NCBI RefSeq assembly: GCF_002958735.1
Contig: NZ_PPGH01000035.1
Location: 1 to 64,000 of the forward strand
DNA length: 64,000 bases
Source of the DNA: Chromatium okenii
GTDB taxonomy: Bacteria; Pseudomonadota; Gammaproteobacteria; Chromatiales; Chromatiaceae
Direction of reading: 5' to 3'
The notes beneath the pieces are model-generated. The model saw only the letters and a list, made by a program, of their open reading frames with translations. It ran no database searches and was not told where the DNA came from. Positions 35,298-46,267 of this stretch are shown piece by piece. The first letter of the stretch is position 1; every line of letters starts with the position of its first letter. The position numbers and the translations under genes were made by a program.

Positions 35298-35664
35298 AGA
35301 AATTGCTCCACCCCGCATTGCCGTAGATGTCGCAGTGCTGACGGCGCTGCTCGGCGACGATGATCCAGTATTGATACGGGAATTGCTCCAAGTGTTTGCG
35401 CGGAGTGCTGCCGCGATTGCGCCGGAATTGACTGCCGCCTGCATCGCGGGCAATGCCAAAGAGGTCGCAACGCTGGCGCATAAACTGAAATCCCCGGCGC
35501 GAACACTGGGCGCACTCGCGCTCGGCGACTGTTGCGCAGCGTTGGAAGCAGCGGGCGCTGCACATGCAGTGACTGAGTTTGAAACATTGCTGGCGCAGTT
35601 CGCAGTGGAAATGACAGCGGTTGAAACAACACTCGCTGAGTTAATGATGCAATCAACCGCTTGA
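35287..35664 (+). CDS. Histidine phosphotransfer (Hpt) domain protein
   Basis: The 125-residue protein is a single Hpt domain with the phospho-accepting histidine in LAHKLKSPARTLGA. It has an N-terminal LLGDDDPVLIRELLQVF helix. It should relay phosphate between a hybrid kinase and a response regulator. The receiver protein directly downstream is a likely partner. Its ATG overlaps the end of the dehydrogenase gene. Confidence 0.85.
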   Translation: MTTEEIAPPRIAVDVAVLTALLGDDDPVLIRELLQVFARSAAAIAPELTAACIAGNAKEVATLAHKLKSPARTLGALALGDCCAALEAAGAAHAVTEFETLLAQFAVEMTAVETTLAELMMQSTA

Positions 35665-35674
35665 GTCGCTTTTT

Positions 35675-36781
35675 GTGTCTGTACATCAATTCAATCTCGC
35701 AGCAATTTTAATTGCGACTGATGAAGTTGCCCGCGCTAATTTAGTTAGAAATATCCTGCTGGATGAATTCAAAACGGTGTCTGTGTCAATGGATCCGCAA
35801 TTAATTGCGCAGGATTTCAAACAAGCGCGTCCGGCAGTGCTGGTGCTGGCGTTTGCGACACTGGAACAATCAGAACAGTATTTTCAAAAGCTCTATCGCA
35901 CCTGCAAAAGCGCGTTGCAGCATCCACACCGTACGTTAATTTTGTGTGGTCACAACGATATTAAAACGGTTTATACGCTGTGCAAAAAAGGTTATTTCAA
36001 CGATTACCTGCTGTTTTGGCCACGCCCAGATGATCCATTGCAATTTTGTATGTCGATTTATCACCTGCTGCGCGAATTGGAGGCAATGACTGATTACACG
36101 CCATCAGCCGCACGATTTGCGGCACTATCACGCGGATTAGGCGGACAAGAATCGCTGCTTGATGCGCAGTTAGCTAAATTAAATCAATATATTGCGCTGG
36201 TAGAGCGCACATTGGAACGCTCCGAGGAGGAATTGATTACCGACGTGGATCACACGCCAAACTCCGAAGCCTTGCGCGAGGGCATTACTGCGGAATTTCG
36301 CCGTATCAATAGCGCGTTATTACCATTACGGCGCTGGAGCGATGAGTTAAAGCGGGCGCTGACGCCATTAACGACGGTGATCCGCAACCTAAATGCGCTG
36401 GCAAAACAAGTGCAGCCGATGGTGTTAGTCGTTGATGATGATGAATTGCAGTGCAAAGTCATTGAAACGGTACTTAAAGAAGAAAATTACCGGCTGGTTT
36501 TTGCGGCGAGTGGTTTGGAAGCCTTATCACTGCTGCGCCAATTACGCCCGGATGTCGTATTGATGGATGTGCGAATGCCGGATATGGACGGAATTACGGC
36601 GACGCAGCGATTAAAAGCGTTGCCGCAATTTGCGCAATTGCCGGTGATTATGATTACCGGTCACAGTGAAAAAGCAGTGGTGGTTGATAGTTTGCGTGCT
36701 GGCGCGACGGGTTTTTTGGTTAAACCGTTTGGACGTGACACGTTAATCACTAAATTGCGCGAGGCATTGGGAGCGCCGTGA
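35675..36781 (+). CDS. Two-receiver response regulator
   Basis: The 368-residue protein has an atypical N-terminal receiver-like domain (residues 10-125, without a clear phospho-aspartate), a helical linker, and a C-terminal canonical receiver. The latter has VVDDDELQCKV, the aspartate in DVVLMDVRMPDMDG and lysine in GFLVKPFG. There is no output domain, so it may act as a signalling adaptor. The GTG at 35675 is the only plausible start close to the Hpt gene, and an SD-like GAG lies upstream. Confidence 0.8.
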   Translation: MSVHQFNLAAILIATDEVARANLVRNILLDEFKTVSVSMDPQLIAQDFKQARPAVLVLAFATLEQSEQYFQKLYRTCKSALQHPHRTLILCGHNDIKTVYTLCKKGYFNDYLLFWPRPDDPLQFCMSIYHLLRELEAMTDYTPSAARFAALSRGLGGQESLLDAQLAKLNQYIALVERTLERSEEELITDVDHTPNSEALREGITAEFRRINSALLPLRRWSDELKRALTPLTTVIRNLNALAKQVQPMVLVVDDDELQCKVIETVLKEENYRLVFAASGLEALSLLRQLRPDVVLMDVRMPDMDGITATQRLKALPQFAQLPVIMITGHSEKAVVVDSLRAGATGFLVKPFGRDTLITKLREALGAP

Positions 36782-36804
36782 TGTCATCGCGGCGCTCGTT
36801 TGGT

Positions 36805-37350
36805 TTAGTCGCGCAGCAGGTGGCGACGATAATGGCGCAGTTCGTTGATTGATTCGCGGATGTCTGCCAGCGCAAGATGTTGATTTTCTTTTTTAAAACT
36901 GTCGGCAACTACTGGCGCCCAGCGTTGCGCGAGAATTTTTAGCGTACTCACGTCGAGATTGCGGTAATGACAGTAAGCGTCAAATTTTGGCATCCAATGG
37001 GCGAGAAAACGCCGATCCTGACAGATGCTGTTTCCGCACAACGGCGAAGCGCCAGCCGGAACCCATTCCGCTAAAAACTCAAGTGTCGCTGCTTCGGCAT
37101 CGCTGACGGTGAACGCACTGGCATTGACCCGCGCCAGCAAACCCGATGCGCCGTGATGGGTGCGATTCCATTCATCCATACCATCTAAAATTGCTGCTGG
37201 CTGGTGAATTGCGATGACCGGTCCTTCTGCCAAAATAGTTAATTCGCTATCGGTGACGATGGTGGCGATTTCTAAAATAGAATCCTGTGCTGGGTCTAAT
37301 CCGGTCATTTCCAGATCAAGCCAAATCAAATGATTTGCGTGTTGTGTCAT
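36805..37350 (-). CDS. orn: Oligoribonuclease
   Basis: This 181-residue DEDDh exonuclease degrades short RNA oligonucleotides, including pGpG from cyclic-di-GMP turnover. The DLEMTGLDP motif is at residue 12, [17 protein letters not shown] lies mid-protein, and [14 protein letters not shown] carries the last acidic residues. Family length and start are normal. Confidence 0.95.
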   Translation of the reverse strand: MTQHANHLIWLDLEMTGLDPAQDSILEIATIVTDSELTILAEGPVIAIHQPAAILDGMDEWNRTHHGASGLLARVNASAFTVSDAEAATLEFLAEWVPAGASPLCGNSICQDRRFLAHWMPKFDAYCHYRNLDVSTLKILAQRWAPVVADSFKKENQHLALADIRESINELRHYRRHLLRD

Positions 37351-37518
37351 GGGTTTTTCATTCTCGTTTGATGATGTTAATACACAGATGCGCGACGTAT
37401 TGATTCAATTTTCAAAGTAGGTGTTCACTGACCACTGATAACTTTTTTCAACAGACTAGAAAACGCGCTACAACACAACCATATTCATTGCCCTTATCAA
37501 TCACACGAACCATTAATC

Positions 37519-37881
37519 ATGCCAAAACCAACTGAACTCAATCTGCATCGTCAATCCCGCGTGTTAGAAATCCGGTATGAAGACGGCGCACATTTCACGC
37601 TGTCTTGTGAATATCTGCGGGTGTATTCGCCCTCCGCAGAAGTGCAGGGTCACGGTCCCGGACAGGGCGTGTTGCAACTCGGCAAGGAAGATGTCGGCAT
37701 CGACCGTATCGAACCAGTCGGCAATTATGCCGTGTGTTTGCATTTTGACGACGAACACAACACCGGTATTTATTCTTGGGATTATCTCTATCGGCTCGGC
37801 ACGGAGCACGAAATGCTGTGGCAGTCTTATCTCGCAGCGTTAGAACAAGCCGGACAACCGCGCAAAATCAAGCCATCCTGA
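37519..37881 (+). CDS. DUF971 domain protein
   Basis: The 120-residue protein has the gamma-butyrobetaine-hydroxylase-like N-terminal (DUF971) domain: LEIRYEDGAHFTLSCEYLRV, VGNYAVCLHFDDEHNTGIYS and WDYLYRLG. Stand-alone DUF971 proteins are found next to ubiE or hslVU in many proteobacteria and may bind iron. The function is not established. It lies just upstream of ubiE on the same strand. Confidence 0.85.
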   Translation: MPKPTELNLHRQSRVLEIRYEDGAHFTLSCEYLRVYSPSAEVQGHGPGQGVLQLGKEDVGIDRIEPVGNYAVCLHFDDEHNTGIYSWDYLYRLGTEHEMLWQSYLAALEQAGQPRKIKPS

Positions 37882-37902
37882 GCGTTGATCGCTTTGATGT
37901 AA

Positions 37903-38688
<786 letters not shown>

Positions 38689-38692
<4 letters not shown>

Positions 38693-39330
38693 CCGAGGGC
38701 ATTCAGATTCCAGACGCACTGCTGGCGGTGATCGAGCAGGCAGTGAATCGTTATATCGCGCTTGATGCGGCGCAGGGCGCAGGATTTGCCGCGCTCACCG
38801 GGCGCATGATTGCGATTGAACTCAAGGGTTTCGGGACTCGCGTCACCGTGATTCCGAACGCGCATGGCGTGCAACTGTTCGGTGATTATGACGCGCCGCC
38901 AGATTGTTTAATTCGTGGTACGCCGCTGGGTTTGGCACGCATGGCGATGACCGAGCGCAAGGAAACCCAATTGGTTTCTGGCGAAATCGAAATCAGTGGC
39001 GATACTGCGCTGGCGCAGGCATTTAACACCGCGCTGGCGAATCTCGATGTCGATTGGGAAGAGCAATTGGCGCAGATCATTGGCGATCCGTTTGCGCGAC
39101 AAGTCGGCAAACAATGCCGCGAAGCCGAGCATTGGCAACAGCGCACTTCCGAATCCATGACCGCTTATTTGAAAACCTATTTGCAGGAGCAGCGCCGATT
39201 GGTGCCAACCCGCGACGAGGTGGAGGCGTTTTTAATGCAAGTGGATTTACTGCGCGATGACTGCGAACGGGTTGCAGCGCGCATTGAACGGCTGGCGCAA
39301 CGGGCAGCAGCGGTTGGCGTCCATTTATGA
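38689..39330 (+). CDS. ubiJ: Ubiquinone biosynthesis accessory factor UbiJ
   Basis: The 213-residue protein has an SCP2-like lipid-binding domain ([32 protein letters not shown]) and a C-terminal helical tail. UbiJ holds hydrophobic ubiquinone intermediates in the Ubi complex. It sits between ubiE and ubiB with GTGA/ATGA overlaps on both sides, the canonical operon. Confidence 0.93.
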
Positions 39331-40958
39331 TGGGACCGCGACAAGCGTTGCGGCTGTTCCGCATCAATTGGGTGTTTCTGCGTCACGGTCTCGACGAAGT
39401 GGTTTTAGCGACCCATCTGTTTCGACCCCTGCGTTGGATCATGTATCTGCTGCCGTGGCATTGGGTGGAGCGCGATTTGCCAGCCTATCCAGTGCGGGTG
39501 CGGCAGGCGCTGGAAGATTTAGGACCGATTTTTGTCAAATTCGGACAGATTCTCTCCACCCGCCGCGATTTACTGCCCGACGATTTGGCGGTGGAGCTGG
39601 CGAAACTTCAGGATCAGGTTCCGCCTTTTGATGGCGCAGAAGCACGGGCACTCATTGAAAAGGCTTGGGGTTGTTCGTTGATAAGGTGCTGGATGAATTC
39701 AATCCAATTCCGCTGCTTCTGCTTCGATTGCGCAGGTGCACACCGGACGCTTAAAAATGGCACTGAAGTTGTCGTTAAAGTGCTGCGCCCCGGAATTGAA
39801 CGCACCATTCGTCAAGATTTAGCCTTGATGTATACGCTGGCGTATTTCGCCGAACGCTATTGGAAAGAAGGTAAACGCCTGCGTCCAATTGAAGTGTGCG
39901 CGAATACGAAAAGACCGTTTGTGACGAATTGGATTTGCAACGCGAAGCCGCCAACGCTTCAAAAATTCGGCGCAATTGGCAGAACAGCGACATGCTGTAT
40001 ATTCCAGAAGTCTATTGGGATTGGACGCGCCCAACAGTCATGGTCATGGAGCGGATTTATGGCACACCAGTGAGTGATGTTGAAACGCTCAAAGCGCAAG
40101 GCGTGAGCATGAAATTATTGGGTGAACGCGGCGTTGAAATCTTTTTTACGCAGGTATTCCGCGATAACTTTTTTCATGCCGATATGCACCCCGGCAATAT
40201 CTTTGTTGAACCGTCTGGGCGTTATATTTCAATTGATTTCGGAATTGTCGGAACGCTCACCACCGAAGATCAGCGTTATTTAGCCGAGAATTTGCTGGCG
40301 TTTTTTGAACGCGATTATCGGCGCGTTGCTGAATTGCACGTTGAATCGGGCTGGGTTCCACATGGCACTCGCGTTGATGAATTTGAAAGCGCAATCGTAC
40401 CGTCAGCGAACCGATTTTTGAAAAGCCGCTGGCAGAGATTTCATTCGGGCATTTTCTGGTGCGGCTATTCCAAACCGCTCGGCGTTTCAATATGGAAATT
40501 CAACCGCAGTTGGTGTTGTTAGAAAAAACGCTGTTGAATATCGAAGGTTTGGGGCGAATGCTTTATCCAGAATTGGATTTATGGACAACCGCCAAACCGT
40601 ATATGGAACGCTGGATGAAAGATCAGGTTGGCATTAAAGGCTTATTTGATCGCACCAAACGCAATATCTATTCCGTTGCCGATCAAACGCCAGAATTGCC
40701 GTTAATTGCGTATCGTATTCTCATGGCGTATGACAAACGGTTGCGCACGATTGAGCCAGTCAATAAACCAACCACTCAACCAGCGAGTGCGCCAGTGTTG
40801 AGTCAAATCATTAGCGGTGCAACGTTGTTAATTTGTGGAACGTTGGTGCTGTTATTTGGTCCCGGTCAATGGTGCCAGAAACAACAGGAATGGCGCTGAT
40901 GATGAGTTGTTATATTGCTGGTGGGTTGCTGTTATTGCTCGCTGCGCGTCGTGCTTAA
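39327..40958 (+). CDS. ubiB: Probable protein kinase UbiB (several frameshifts)
   Basis: UbiB is an ABC1/ADCK-type kinase-like protein with C-terminal membrane helices, required for ubiquinone synthesis. Visible motifs are [44 protein letters not shown] and [11 protein letters not shown]. Shifts occur near 39690, 39900, 40405 and 40870. After the last one the proper C-terminal helix ([20 protein letters not shown]) ends at a TAA at 40956-40958. Each break is recoverable in another frame, so indels are the likely cause. Confidence 0.92.
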
Positions 40959-41024
40959 TGAATAAAGCTGTTTCATTGTGATTGATTGTTTCAACAATTA
41001 TTCTGAAATCTTGTATTGGACGCC

Positions 41025-42893
41025 ATGCCTACAGCAGCTCCACTTGATCCTGATGCTGAATTCTGTTTGCGCCAAGCAGTGAAACACATTTTCACTCTAG
41101 CGCGAGACGGCATTGTGATTACTGATCGTATTCCGCGTATCACTGCGGTAATCCGTCTTTTACGCGCATTACCGGTTATACCGAAGCCGAAGCGCGTGGA
41201 CAAAATCCCAGCATTCTCAAATCCGGTCATCATCCCCGGAGTTTTATCAAGAAATGTGGGACACGCTGGCGAAAACTGGATGCTGGCGCGGTGAAGTGTG
41301 GAATCGGCGCAAAACTGGTGAGGAATATCTGGAGCTGTTGAGCATTCAAGCCATTCGGAATAATGACGGCGAAACCGTTGGTTATCTTGGAGTTTTTGGT
41401 GATCTCAGCAGCGCAAAACGCGAAGAGGAATTAGAGATTGCGCGGCAAGCGGCTGAAGATGCCATGCGCATGAAAACGCAGTTTTTGGCGAATATGAGCC
41501 ACGAAATTCGCACGCCATTGACTGCGATCATCGGCTTTGCGAAACCATGACCGACAGTCGGCAAACGCTCGCCGAACGCGCTCATGCGGTCGATACCATC
41601 ATCCGTAACGGTCGGCATCTTCAGGCGTTACTCAATGATGTGCTTGATTTTTCAAAGATTCGCGCCAAACGCATCGAGCTGGAATATCTCCGAACTTCGC
41701 TGCCGGAGCTGTTAGCGGGAACGGTAGACTCGCGCGAGCGCAAACTGAGAAAAACAACTCGAATTTGGTGTGCATTTCATGCCGCCGCTGCCATTGCACA
41801 TTTACACCGATCCTACGCGAGCACGGCAAATCATCTTCAATCTGCTCAGTAATGCGATCAAATTCACTGATGTAGGCGCAGTACGCTTGATTATCAGCTT
41901 TATATCGGAACAAGAGCTACTGGCAATTTCGGTACAGGACACCGGCTGTGGCATTGAAGATGAGCACATCGAGGCACTGTTTGAGCCTTTGCGCAAGCAG
42001 AGCGTTCCACCACGCGGCGTTTTGGTGGCACTGGCTTGGGGCTGTCGATTTCCAAAGAATTGGCGGAACAACTTGGCGGCGAAATTCAGGTCTCCAGCGC
42101 AGTCGATGTTGGTTCGTATTTACTGTCACGCTGGCAACTGGACCGATTGATACAGCAGATTTGGTGTGGGACCTGCACGAATTTAATCAATCATCTGGTG
42201 TTCGTCCGGTGCGCACCGTGCGCGCACCAACGCTATTCGGCACGTCTTGCTGGCTGACGATAATCGCGCCAATCAAGATTTAATTGCACTGTATTTGCGC
42301 CGCTGCGGGCTACAGGTGAAATTGCAAAAAATGGTCAGAAGCAGTGAAAAAGCACAACAAATTTCGATTTAGTCTTGATGGATATGCGAATGCCGGTAAT
42401 GGGCGGATTAGATGCAACTGAATTATTGCGGTTGACTGGTTTTGACAAACCCATTGTGGCATTGAGTGCAAATGTTGAGCGCAGCGATATTGAAGCTGCG
42501 CTGGCAGTGGGTTGTGATACTTATTTACCCAAACCAATTCATTTGGATGCGTTTTATCAAATGCTGATGCACTATTTGCCACAGGGAGAACATGCGCATC
42601 ACGCAGTGAAAATCAATTCGTTACAGCTTGAAAATGATCCTGAACTAGCGCAGTTGCAGCGCCAATTTCATGCTGAATTGCCGCAGCGTTTAGCGAGAAT
42701 GCGTGCTGCGTATATCGCTGCGGATTGGGATGAATTACGTTCACAAGCACATCAAATTAAAGGTGTCGGAACCAACTTTGGAATGCCCGAATTAACGCGT
42801 TTAGCTGGCGCGATGGAATTTCAAGTGTTACGGGGTGATATAAGTGAGGTCGCCGATTTAATTGAGGATATGGCGCATTTATGGCAGCAATGA
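41025..42893 (+). CDS. Hybrid sensor histidine kinase PAS-HK-REC-Hpt (multiple frameshifts)
   Basis: The pieces, in order, are: a PAS sensor ([11 protein letters not shown], later [20 protein letters not shown]); a dimerisation/phospho-acceptor domain ([16 protein letters not shown]) with the histidine; an ATPase domain ([22 protein letters not shown]); a receiver whose aspartate is in [12 protein letters not shown]; and a C-terminal Hpt ([12 protein letters not shown]). About six frame changes occur between 41130 and 42370. The last 170 residues are intact. No membrane helix is visible, so it is probably cytoplasmic. The response regulator downstream overlaps its stop. Confidence 0.85.
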
Positions 42894-43531
42894 CGTTAAT
42901 GGCTCCAGCAATTGCACTCGACATCATAGCTGGCGAGCCAATGCCTTATAACCTGTATTTAGCTAACGGTGTTCCGCTTGTCAGTAAAGGACAGATTTTT
43001 GATGATGACGATCAATTGGAAATTCTGCGGCGGCAGGGCTGGCGAATGCTCAATGCGGATAATACGACGAACGTACCGCCTAATGCGGTCACGCCAGAAG
43101 ACGCAGCGTTATTTATGGATCAACAGCAGCGTGTGCGCTTTCAATTCCGCCCGCGCATTCCATTAAAAGAAGCGATCGCGTTGGTTGCAGATGATATGTC
43201 ATTATCATTGAAATTATTGGTGCGCCTATTACGCGAAAAACAGCTCAGTAAAATTATTGAAGCAGACAATGGACGGCAGGCATTGGTACAGTTTTTCCGG
43301 CAACGCCCATATTTAGTGTTTCTCGATATTGAAATGCCGGGTTTAGATGGTATGGATGTCTTAAAACAAATTAAATCGTGGTCGCCGGAAACTTTCGTGT
43401 GTTTGGTGAGTGGCAATGCGACGATGGTTAATGTGAAAACTGCAAAAACCTATGGCGTTGACGCTTTTCTGGTTAAGCCAATTAGCGGATTAAATCTACA
43501 GCGCGTGTTATCAATTTATATGCCGGAATGA
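42890..43531 (+). CDS. Response regulator with N-terminal extension
   Basis: The 213-residue protein has an N-terminal region of about 90 residues (GEPMPYNLYLANGVPLVSKG) with no recognised fold. A receiver follows with LVADDMSLSLKLL, the phospho-aspartate in LVFLDIEMPGLDG and lysine in FLVKPISG. There is no output domain. The ATG at 42890 overlaps the TGA of the hybrid kinase gene; another ATG lies at 42881. The pair is likely a signalling unit. Confidence 0.8.
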   Translation: MTLMAPAIALDIIAGEPMPYNLYLANGVPLVSKGQIFDDDDQLEILRRQGWRMLNADNTTNVPPNAVTPEDAALFMDQQQRVRFQFRPRIPLKEAIALVADDMSLSLKLLVRLLREKQLSKIIEADNGRQALVQFFRQRPYLVFLDIEMPGLDGMDVLKQIKSWSPETFVCLVSGNATMVNVKTAKTYGVDAFLVKPISGLNLQRVLSIYMPE

Positions 43532-43545
43532 TATAGAAAAAGTTA

Positions 43546-43569
43546 AAGCTCGCTGCAAACAGCGAGCTT
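43546..43569. terminator. Convergent hairpin terminator
   Basis: AAGCTCGCTG and CAGCGAGCTT pair perfectly around CAAA. On the minus strand the stem is followed by TAACTTTTTC, so it can end the ATPase transcript. It may also end the response regulator transcript. Confidence 0.75.
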
Positions 43570-43586
43570 CAATGCTGTCAAAACTG

Positions 43587-44965
43587 CTATTCGGTTTCTC
43601 GATAATACTTCGCTAAATCAGTCTCTTTCATTCGCGTCAGCGTATCGCGGGGAAAATGGCTCATCAATTCCCACGCCAGATTTAATGTCCCTTCAATTGA
43701 ACGATCTTCAGATTCACCCTGCCCGACAAATTGCGTATCAAACGCATCCGCAAAACTGAGATAACGTTGATCACGTTCGGATAATTCATCCGCACCCACA
43801 ATTGAAGCTAAATTGCGCGTTTCCTGCGCCCGCGCATACAGTGCGTATAATTGAGCAGCGACTCGCGGATGATCTTCGCGGGTGTCGTCTTTACCAATGC
43901 CATCTTTCATTAACCGCGATAAACTCGGTGAAATATGCACCGGCGGATAAATGCCCTGATTGTGCAATTCCCGCGATAACACAATTTGCCCTTCGGTGAT
44001 ATAACCGGTTAAATCGGAATTGGATGCGTAATATCATCGGATGGCATCGACACCACCGGCATCATCGTAATTGACCCATGACGCTCGTGAATACGCCCGC
44101 AGCGTTCATAGATTTCCGCCAAATCTGAATAGAGATAACCGGGATAACCTTTGCGTGCTGGCACATCGCCTTTTGCGGTCGCTACTTCGCGCAATGCCTC
44201 GGCGTAATTGGTCATATCGGTTAATACGACGAGCACATGTCGATCTAAATCATAAGCCAGATATTCTGCCGCAGTTAATGCGGTGCGCGGTAAAGTTAAT
44301 CGTTCCACTGGTGGATCATCAGCGAGATTGATAAACATCACCACATTGCGCAATACGCCGGAATTGGCGAATTCATCGCGGAAGAATTTAGCATCCGCAT
44401 ACGACACGCCCATTGCCGCAAACACAATTGAAAAACTCGATTCTTGATCGACCAATTTGGCTTGCCGCACGATTTGCGCAGCCAATCGGTTATGCGGTAA
44501 TCCAGAGCCAGAAAAGATCGGTAATTTTTGCCCGCGCACCAAGCTATTCAATCCATCAATCGTGGAAATACCCGTTTGAATGAACTCACGCGGATAAGTC
44601 CGTGCTGCTGGGTTAATTGCCGCACCACTTACCGGACGGCGTAGGCTTGATAACACTGGCGGACGTCCGTCACGCGGAACGCCTAAACCGTTGAATTCGC
44701 GTCCTAAAATCTCTGGTGACAGCGCGATTTCGACCGGTTCATCCAGAAACCGAATCCACGTATTTTCGAGGTCGAGATCGTCAGTGCCCTCGAAAACGAG
44801 AATCAATACCTCGTTGTCGGCAGCGCGAATGACCTGCCCGTTGCGCATCTGACCGGCGTGATCTTCGATTTGCACACGGTCGCCAAACGCGACGCCGGGC
44901 GTATTTTTAACCACGAGCAAACCGCCACGGGCTTCAATTGCAGTGCGATATTCTTTGATACTCAT
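43587..44965 (-). CDS. atpB: V-type ATP synthase subunit B (one frameshift)
   Basis: This is the non-catalytic B subunit of V/A-type ATPases, about 458 residues. Visible are [20 protein letters not shown] at the N-terminus, [36 protein letters not shown] and [19 protein letters not shown]. Near 44020 one G is short ([13 protein letters not shown] is restored by adding it), and the rest ([20 protein letters not shown]) follows in the next frame. No A, D, E, I or K subunit gene is adjacent: upstream is a dehydrogenase and downstream is a convergent regulator. It is thus isolated within this window. Confidence 0.9.
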
Positions 44966-45040
44966 AGGCTTATCATCAGTGCTGAATCGCGTTGGTTGAA
45001 ATCAAAAGTATAGCGCGGCGCTGGCTGCTGCCGAATGTCG

Positions 45041-45742
45041 TTACCGCTCGCGCTGACCGAGATTGGCGTGAATCACTGCGCCGTTGAGCACTGGCGCTTG
45101 CGCAGCAAACGCGACTGCTGCGGCAATTTCTGTCGGCTCAATCAATCGGTTAAATGCCGACAGCGCGGTGAACGCCGCGAGCATGTCTGGATTGCTGGCA
45201 ATCAAATCGCGTACTTGTCGAGTATCGGTCACGCCGGGGCAAATCATGCAGGTGTGAATGCCGCGTCCGGCTAAATCCTGACAGGTCGCTCGCATCATGC
45301 CGACCAGCGCGTGTTTGGCGATGACGTAACTAGCGACACCGGGCACGGCTTTTTCCGCCAGCGTGGAGCCGATATAAATCACGCTAGATTCCGGTTTTAG
45401 GTGCGGAATCACGAGTTGATTCAGCGTATTGGCGGCGACGAGGTTTAATTCCAACACGCGGCGCAAATCGGCAGACGGCAAGTTGTCAATCGGATGACAC
45501 TGCATCACCGAGGCGTTGTGCACCAGACAAATCCGCGTTGCAGCAGTCAATTCTGGTTCCAACGCGGGCTGCAGCGCCAACACTGCATCCGGTTCCGCCA
45601 AATCACAGGGCAAATTGATGACCGCTGCTTCTGGACACGGGCTGCGCGAAATGTTGATGACGCGCCAGCCGTTGCCACTAAATTGCTGGGCAATCGCTAA
45701 CCCAATGCCAGAACTCGCGCCGGTAATAATTAACAAATTCAT
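45041..45742 (-). CDS. Short-chain dehydrogenase/reductase, sepiapterin-reductase-like
   Basis: The 233-residue SDR has the NAD(P) motif TGASSGIGLAIAQ at the N-terminus, LVHNASVMQC, the catalytic serine in YIGSTLAEKAV and the YVIAKHALVG tyrosine-lysine pair. Its ATG at 45742 overlaps the stop of the upstream pterin-synthase-like gene. That pairing, and the similarity to sepiapterin-reductase-type SDRs, suggest a pterin carbonyl reductase. The substrate is not proved. Confidence 0.8.
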   Translation of the reverse strand: MNLLIITGASSGIGLAIAQQFSGNGWRVINISRSPCPEAAVINLPCDLAEPDAVLALQPALEPELTAATRICLVHNASVMQCHPIDNLPSADLRRVLELNLVAANTLNQLVIPHLKPESSVIYIGSTLAEKAVPGVASYVIAKHALVGMMRATCQDLAGRGIHTCMICPGVTDTRQVRDLIASNPDMLAAFTALSAFNRLIEPTEIAAAVAFAAQAPVLNGAVIHANLGQRER

Positions 45743-46242
45743 GCGGTTTGCTGCTCCCAAGATGAAAACGCCCATTGTCCCAGCCCAGACGATACGCCGA
45801 GTTCAATGGCGCAAATCTCGTGAGCAGCTAAATCTGGATGCTCGCGCAGCCGCGCCAGCAACAGCGCCGACAATTCTTCGATGGTGACATTGCGCAGCGG
45901 TAGCGCCAGCACATCGCGGTGGAGAAAGGGAATCTGCTCATCGGCAAAATGCGCGAGCAGCATTCCGTCGCGCTGCTCCAGTCGTAAATACGGCGACTGC
46001 TGCGGCAGCAACACGCGCTCATCTAATTGATCGCACAAGGTTTTTAATACCCGTTTAAGCAACACATAATCAAACGCCAGCCCGTCTGCGCCAACGGTCG
46101 TTGTCACCGCTGCCTGCACTTGAAAATTATGCCCGTGAAGATTTTCGCGTTCGGTCGCAGAAAACAGCGTGAAATGACCGGCGCTGAAATTGAGATATTC
46201 CTTGCTAATTTCGATGCGAATCAATGGTTTTTGGTTTGGCAT
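45739..46242 (-). CDS. 6-pyruvoyl-tetrahydropterin synthase family protein
   Basis: The 167-residue protein has the PTPS/QueD fold with zinc ligands in FSAGHFTLF and HGHNFQVQ and a C-terminal EICAIELGVSSGLGQW. The catalytic cysteine of QueD-type enzymes (CxxxHGH) is absent; the sequence is ERENLHGH. A glutamate near that place marks the PTPS-III group, which makes 6-hydroxymethyl-dihydropterin. It could therefore serve folate rather than queuosine synthesis. The paired SDR points instead to tetrahydrobiopterin-type reactions. The choice between these is open. Confidence 0.78.
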   Translation of the reverse strand: MPNQKPLIRIEISKEYLNFSAGHFTLFSATERENLHGHNFQVQAAVTTTVGADGLAFDYVLLKRVLKTLCDQLDERVLLPQQSPYLRLEQRDGMLLAHFADEQIPFLHRDVLALPLRNVTIEELSALLLARLREHPDLAAHEICAIELGVSSGLGQWAFSSWEQQTA

Positions 46243-46267
46243 GAGCGCGATACTGCTTCTGAGTGAT

